Below, piece after piece: positions 60,355 through 64,000 of a stretch of DNA of 64,000 nucleotides (its first letter is position 1; each line of letters begins with the position of its first letter). A program made the position numbers and the translations under genes. Location: positions 1,550,001-1,614,000 of the forward strand of contig NZ_CP135916.1 in NCBI RefSeq assembly GCF_032391395.1, in the 5' to 3' direction. The notes below the pieces were generated by a model. The model was not told the DNA's origin and made no database searches. It worked only from the letters and a program-made list of their open reading frames with translations. This DNA comes from Sphingomonas sp. Y38-1Y. GTDB lineage: Bacteria > Pseudomonadota > Alphaproteobacteria > Sphingomonadales > Sphingomonadaceae.

Positions 60355-61430
60355 CTCGCCTGTTGATGACAGCCGATGCCGTTGGCGGCGTCTGGCAATA
60401 TGCTCTCGATCTTGCGCGCGCGCTGGCGCCGCTGGGGACCGAAACGGTCTTGGCGCTGCTCGGCCCGGCGCCCGACGCGGCACAGCGACGCGCGGCGGAA
60501 GCGGTGCCGGGCCTGCGACTGATCGAGACTGGCTTGCCGCTCGACTGGCTTGCCGAGGACGAGGACGCGGTCCGCGCCTCTGGGGCAGCGGTCGCTACGC
60601 TGGCCGTGCGCGAAGGCGCCGACCTCATCCAGCTCAACCAGCCCGCGCTCGCCGCCACGCCGATGCCCGCGCCGACGATTGCGGTGCTGCACAGCTGCGT
60701 CGCGACCTGGTGGCAGGCGGCGGGCGAGGGGGCGATGCCCGAAGCCTTCGCCTGGCAGACGCGATTGGTGGCGGACGGGCTTGCGCGGGCGAGCGTCGTC
60801 GTCTGCCCGACCCAAGCCTTTGCCGATGCCGCGACCCGCGCTTATGCGCTGCGGCGCTCGCCGATGGTAATCCACAATGGCCGCGCGCCGGCGGTGGTCG
60901 CGGCGGCGCCGATGCGCGACTTCGCCTTTACCGCCGGTCGCCTGTGGGACGGCGGCAAGGACGTGGCAACGCTCGACCGCGCGGCGGCGATGCTCGGCGT
61001 GCCGTTCGAAGCGGCCGGACCGCTCGCGGCTCCGAATGGGGATCGGGTCGAGATTGCACACCTGACCGCGCTCGGCCGTCTCGACGACGGTGCGGTCGCC
61101 GCGCGCCTGACCGAGCGCCCCGTCTTCGTGTCGGCCGCGCGCTATGAGCCGTTCGGGCTTGCGGTGCTGGAAGCGGCGCAAGCGGGCTGCGCACTCGTCC
61201 TGTCGGACATTCCCACCTTTCGCGAGCTGTGGGACGGCGCGGCGGACTTCGTCGCCCCCGGCGATGCCGCGGGGTTCGCCGCCGCCACTGCCGCGCTGAT
61301 CGCCGATCGTGATCGCCGGATCGCGCAAGGCGAAGCGGCACAGGTTCGCGCACTCGACTACACGCCCGACCGCATGGTCGCGGCGATGGCGGCTATCTAC
61401 GCGCCGCTTTTACAGCGGGTGGCGGCATGA
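60351..61430 (+). CDS. Glycosyltransferase family 4
   Basis: A 359-residue GT-B enzyme. N-terminal LLMTADAVGGVWQYALDLARAL acceptor loop; VIHNG separating the domains; donor-site RYEPFGLAVLEAAQAGCALV, E-X7-E motif. Starts at GTG 60351 in the previous stop (GTGA) and ends with ATGA to the next gene. Donor unknown. Confidence 0.92.
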   Translation: MTRLLMTADAVGGVWQYALDLARALAPLGTETVLALLGPAPDAAQRRAAEAVPGLRLIETGLPLDWLAEDEDAVRASGAAVATLAVREGADLIQLNQPALAATPMPAPTIAVLHSCVATWWQAAGEGAMPEAFAWQTRLVADGLARASVVVCPTQAFADAATRAYALRRSPMVIHNGRAPAVVAAAPMRDFAFTAGRLWDGGKDVATLDRAAAMLGVPFEAAGPLAAPNGDRVEIAHLTALGRLDDGAVAARLTERPVFVSAARYEPFGLAVLEAAQAGCALVLSDIPTFRELWDGAADFVAPGDAAGFAAATAALIADRDRRIAQGEAAQVRALDYTPDRMVAAMAAIYAPLLQRVAA

Positions 61431-62536
61431 GGATCGCCTATTTCACCCACTCGCTCGCGTCCTGCTGGAACCACGGCAACGCGCATTTCCTGCGCGGCGT
61501 GCTGCGCGCGCTGATCGAACGCGGGCATCAGGTCCGCGCCTATGAGCCCGCCGGCAATTGGAGTCTGACCAACCTGCTCGCCGATCACGGTCGCGAGGGG
61601 CTGAACGCCTATGACGCGGCCTATCCCAATCTCGGCTCGATCGCGTTCGAGAGCGATGCCGATCCGGCCGAGCTGATCGGCGACGCCGACCTCGTCATCG
61701 TCCATGAGTGGAACGAGCCCGCGCTCGTCGCCGCGATCGGACGAGTGCGTGCGGCGGGCGGGCGTTTCCGCCTGTTGTTCCACGACACCCACCATCGCGC
61801 AGTCAGCGATCCGGAGGCGATTCGCGCCTTCGACCTGTCCGGCTATGACGGCGTCCTCGCCTTTGGCGAGGCATTGTCCGAAGTCTATCGCCGCTGGGGC
61901 TGGGGCGACCGCGTCTGGACCTGGCACGAGGCCGCCGACATCCGCCATTTCCACCCGCCGGCCGAAGAGGGCGAGCGCGCCGGCCTCGTCTGGATCGGCA
62001 ATTGGGGCGACGGCGAGCGGACCGAGGAGCTGGAACGCTTCCTGTTCCGTCCGGCGCAGGATGCCGGGCTGCCGCTCGACCTGTATGGCGTCCGCTATCC
62101 CGACGAGGCGCGGGCGATGCTCCGGCGCTACGGCGTCGCGTTCCATGGCTGGGCGCCCAATGCCGCCGCGCCGGGGATCTTTGCGCGCCACCTCGCCACC
62201 GTCCATGTGCCTCGGCGATATTACACGACGATCCTCCCCGGCATCCCGACGATCCGCGTGTTCGAGGCGCTGGCGTGCGGCATTCCGCTCGTCAGCGCAC
62301 CCTGGGACGATGCCGAGGGGCTGTTCACCCCTGGCCGCGACTTCCTGTTCGCCGAGGATGGCGAGGCGATGGCGCGCCACCTGCGCGCGCTCGCCGCCGA
62401 TCCGGCGATGCGCGCGGAACTCGCCGCCCACGGCCTTGCCACCATCCGAGCGCGCCACAGCTGCGACCACCGCGCCGACGAGCTGCTGGCGATCGCCGCC
62501 ACGCTCGACACCCCCGATCTGGAGACCGTCGCTTGA
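61427..62536 (+). CDS. CgeB-like glycosyltransferase
   Basis: A 369-residue GT-B protein. Opens RIAYFTHSLASCWNHGNAHFLRGVLRAL; WIGNWGDGERTEELE starts the C-terminal domain; YYTTILPGIPTIRVFEALACGIPLVSAPW is the donor site, as in CgeB/glycosyltransferase 1 family. It shares layout with the two genes that follow. Coupled by ATGA before and TTGA after. Confidence 0.88.
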   Translation: MRIAYFTHSLASCWNHGNAHFLRGVLRALIERGHQVRAYEPAGNWSLTNLLADHGREGLNAYDAAYPNLGSIAFESDADPAELIGDADLVIVHEWNEPALVAAIGRVRAAGGRFRLLFHDTHHRAVSDPEAIRAFDLSGYDGVLAFGEALSEVYRRWGWGDRVWTWHEAADIRHFHPPAEEGERAGLVWIGNWGDGERTEELERFLFRPAQDAGLPLDLYGVRYPDEARAMLRRYGVAFHGWAPNAAAPGIFARHLATVHVPRRYYTTILPGIPTIRVFEALACGIPLVSAPWDDAEGLFTPGRDFLFAEDGEAMARHLRALAADPAMRAELAAHGLATIRARHSCDHRADELLAIAATLDTPDLETVA

Positions 62537-63621
62537 AAATCGCCTTCTACGGATCGAGCCTCGTCTCCTCCTATTGGAACGGTGCCGCGACCTATTATCG
62601 CGGCATCCTCCACGCGCTCGCGCGGCGCGGCTACGACATCACTTTCTACGAGCCCGACGCGTTCGGGCGGCAGCAGCATCGCGACATCGACGCGCCCGAC
62701 TGGTGCCGCTCGGTCGTCTATCCCGCGACCGACGAGGGGCTGCGCTCGGTCCTGGCCGAAGCGGGCGGCGCCAACATCGTCGTCAAGGCGAACGGCGTCG
62801 GCGTGTTCGATCGCGAACTGCTGGAGGGCGTGGTCGAGCTCGGCCGGCCGGGGGCGCTGAAGCTGTTCTGGGACGTCGACGCCGCCGCGACGCTGGACGA
62901 GATGCGCGGCGATGCCTCGCACCCGGTGCTCGCCGCTTTGCCCAAACTCGACATGGTGCTGACCTATGGCGGCGGGCCGCCGGTGGTGGACGCCTATGAG
63001 GGGTTCGGCGCGGCGACGTGCGTGCCCGTCTATAACGCGCTCGATCCCTCGACGCATCATCCGGTGCCGGCGGACGATCGCTTCGCCTGCGACCTCGCCT
63101 TTCTCGGCAACCGGCTGCCCGACCGCGAGGCGAGGGTGGAGGAATTCTTTCTCAAGCCCGCCGCGCTGCTGCCAGAGCGCCGCTTCCTGATCGGCGGCAA
63201 CGGGTGGGAGGACAAGGGGATGCCCGGCAACGTCCGTCACCGGGGGCATGTCTACACCGCCGAGCACAACGCCTTTAACGCCAGCCCCCTGGCCGTGCTC
63301 AACGTCGCGCGCGACTCGATGGCGAATGTCGGCTTCTCGCCCGCGACCCGCGTGTTCGAGGCGGCCGGCGCCGCCGCCTGCCTCATCACCGACGCGTGGG
63401 AGGGGATCGAACAATTCCTGGCGCCCGACACCGAAGTGCTCGTCGCCCGTGACGGTCAGGACGTCGCCGACCATGTCGCGGCGCTGACGCCCGAGCGCGC
63501 CAAGGCGATCGGCGAGGCGGCACTGGCCCGCGTGCTGGCCGAGCACACCTATGAGCTGCGCGGCGAGCAGGTCGATGCACTTCTCAAGACGGCGATGGCC
63601 GAGCGGCGGGTGGCGGCATGA
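62533..63621 (+). CDS. CgeB-like glycosyltransferase
   Basis: A 362-residue GT-B protein beginning at TTG in the previous stop. KIAFYGSSLVSSYWNGAATYYRG; CDLAFLGNRLPDREARVEEFF; NVARDSMANVGFSPATRVFEAAGAAAC, the CgeB family donor-site pattern. Named after Bacillus spore-coat CgeB, itself poorly known. A sugar donor cannot be inferred. Confidence 0.88.
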   Translation: MKIAFYGSSLVSSYWNGAATYYRGILHALARRGYDITFYEPDAFGRQQHRDIDAPDWCRSVVYPATDEGLRSVLAEAGGANIVVKANGVGVFDRELLEGVVELGRPGALKLFWDVDAAATLDEMRGDASHPVLAALPKLDMVLTYGGGPPVVDAYEGFGAATCVPVYNALDPSTHHPVPADDRFACDLAFLGNRLPDREARVEEFFLKPAALLPERRFLIGGNGWEDKGMPGNVRHRGHVYTAEHNAFNASPLAVLNVARDSMANVGFSPATRVFEAAGAAACLITDAWEGIEQFLAPDTEVLVARDGQDVADHVAALTPERAKAIGEAALARVLAEHTYELRGEQVDALLKTAMAERRVAA

Positions 63622-64000
63622 AGCTCGTCGTCCTCGGTCTCAGCCTCTCCTCCTCCTGGGGGAATGGCCACGCGACCACCTATCGCGCGCTCCTCCGGGC
63701 GTTCGCGGCGCGCGGGCATGAGGTGCTGTTCCTTGAGCGCGACGTGCCGTGGTATGCCAGCCAGCGCGACCTGACCGATCCCGATTTCTGTCGGCTCGAT
63801 TATTACGCCGACCTCGACGAGCTCGCGCGCTGGCGGAGCGAGATCGCCGCGGCGGATGCGGTCATCATCGGCTCCTACGTGCCCGACGGCGTCGCGGTGG
63901 CGCGGCTGGTGCGCGGCTGGCGTGAGGGGACACTCGCCTTCTACGACATCGACACGCCGGTGACGCTCGCCAAGCTCGAGCGCGGGGACGAGGAGTATTT
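63618..64000 (+). CDS. CgeB-like glycosyltransferase (partial, C-terminus off window)
   Basis: The first 127 residues only. MKLVVLGLSLSSSWGNGHATTYRAL repeats the opening of the preceding two proteins, then LFLERDVPWYASQRDL and FYDIDTPVTLAKL. It begins in the previous stop (ATGA) and continues past the right edge, so the operon extends further. Confidence 0.83.
   Translation, partial: MKLVVLGLSLSSSWGNGHATTYRALLRAFAARGHEVLFLERDVPWYASQRDLTDPDFCRLDYYADLDELARWRSEIAAADAVIIGSYVPDGVAVARLVRGWREGTLAFYDIDTPVTLAKLERGDEEY

Overview
The window looks like chromosome of a GC-rich alphaproteobacterium, most likely a sphingomonad (Sphingomonas or a close relative). The evidence is the protein repertoire: a TonB-dependent receptor, S10, M28, S41 and DUF885 exported peptidase-like proteins, a long-type isocitrate lyase, the carboxy(nor)spermidine route to polyamines and a bacterial SWIB protein. 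Intergenic palindromic repeats and frequent 4-base start/stop overlaps (ATGA, GTGA, TTGA) fit the same picture. This is inferred from recalled families, not from a database search.

Layout. 1-5021: edge of an O-acyltransferase gene with a coupled 43-residue membrane protein, a dioxygenase, and a ScoA / acid phosphatase / DUF5076-like / ScoB operon. 5018-11594: mostly exported or membrane proteins (cupin, MFS, S10 peptidase, DUF3237), then an ABC1-family kinase and a GT2 glycosyltransferase. 11760-18870: a sugar-import module with a TonB receptor divergent from a binding protein and two MalFG-type permeases; its ATPase gene is convergent with them, and a 33-bp inverted repeat lies in the divergent promoter region. 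18999-24326: isocitrate lyase, PPIase, thioredoxin reductase, M28 peptidase, USP. 24485-28311: PDH E2, a small membrane protein, a YciA-type thioesterase, a DUF559 endonuclease-like gene bracketed by inverted repeats, and PDH E3. 28482-38414: S41 protease, tRNA-Val(TAC), small lipoprotein, MarR, CHAP protein, exported MsrB, Na+-efflux-type ABC pair, QueG, DUF885 protein. 38602-47430: esterase, polyamine genes (carboxynorspermidine dehydrogenase and decarboxylase, ornithine/lysine decarboxylase), PLP lyase, APC permease, SOD.

47465-64000 is dominated by glycan genes. A four-gene operon (MDR dehydrogenase, Gfo/Idh/MocA oxidoreductase, polysaccharide pyruvyl transferase, F420-hydrogenase-beta-like protein) is followed by SWIB/DUF1003. 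Then comes a dense divergent cluster: inositol-3-phosphate synthase, an apparently circularly permuted glycoside hydrolase and a CmoB-like methyltransferase on one side; a GT9-like protein, DUF6165, histidine phosphatase, two NAD-dependent epimerases, a GT4 and three CgeB-like glycosyltransferases around and beyond. It probably builds a glycan or inositol glycoconjugate whose product cannot be named from sequence. This cluster and the DUF559/inverted-repeat unit are the best candidates for undescribed biology.

Several families of palindromic repeats occupy the gaps between genes, mostly at gene ends. No CRISPR array, rRNA, prophage, transposase or replication origin was seen.
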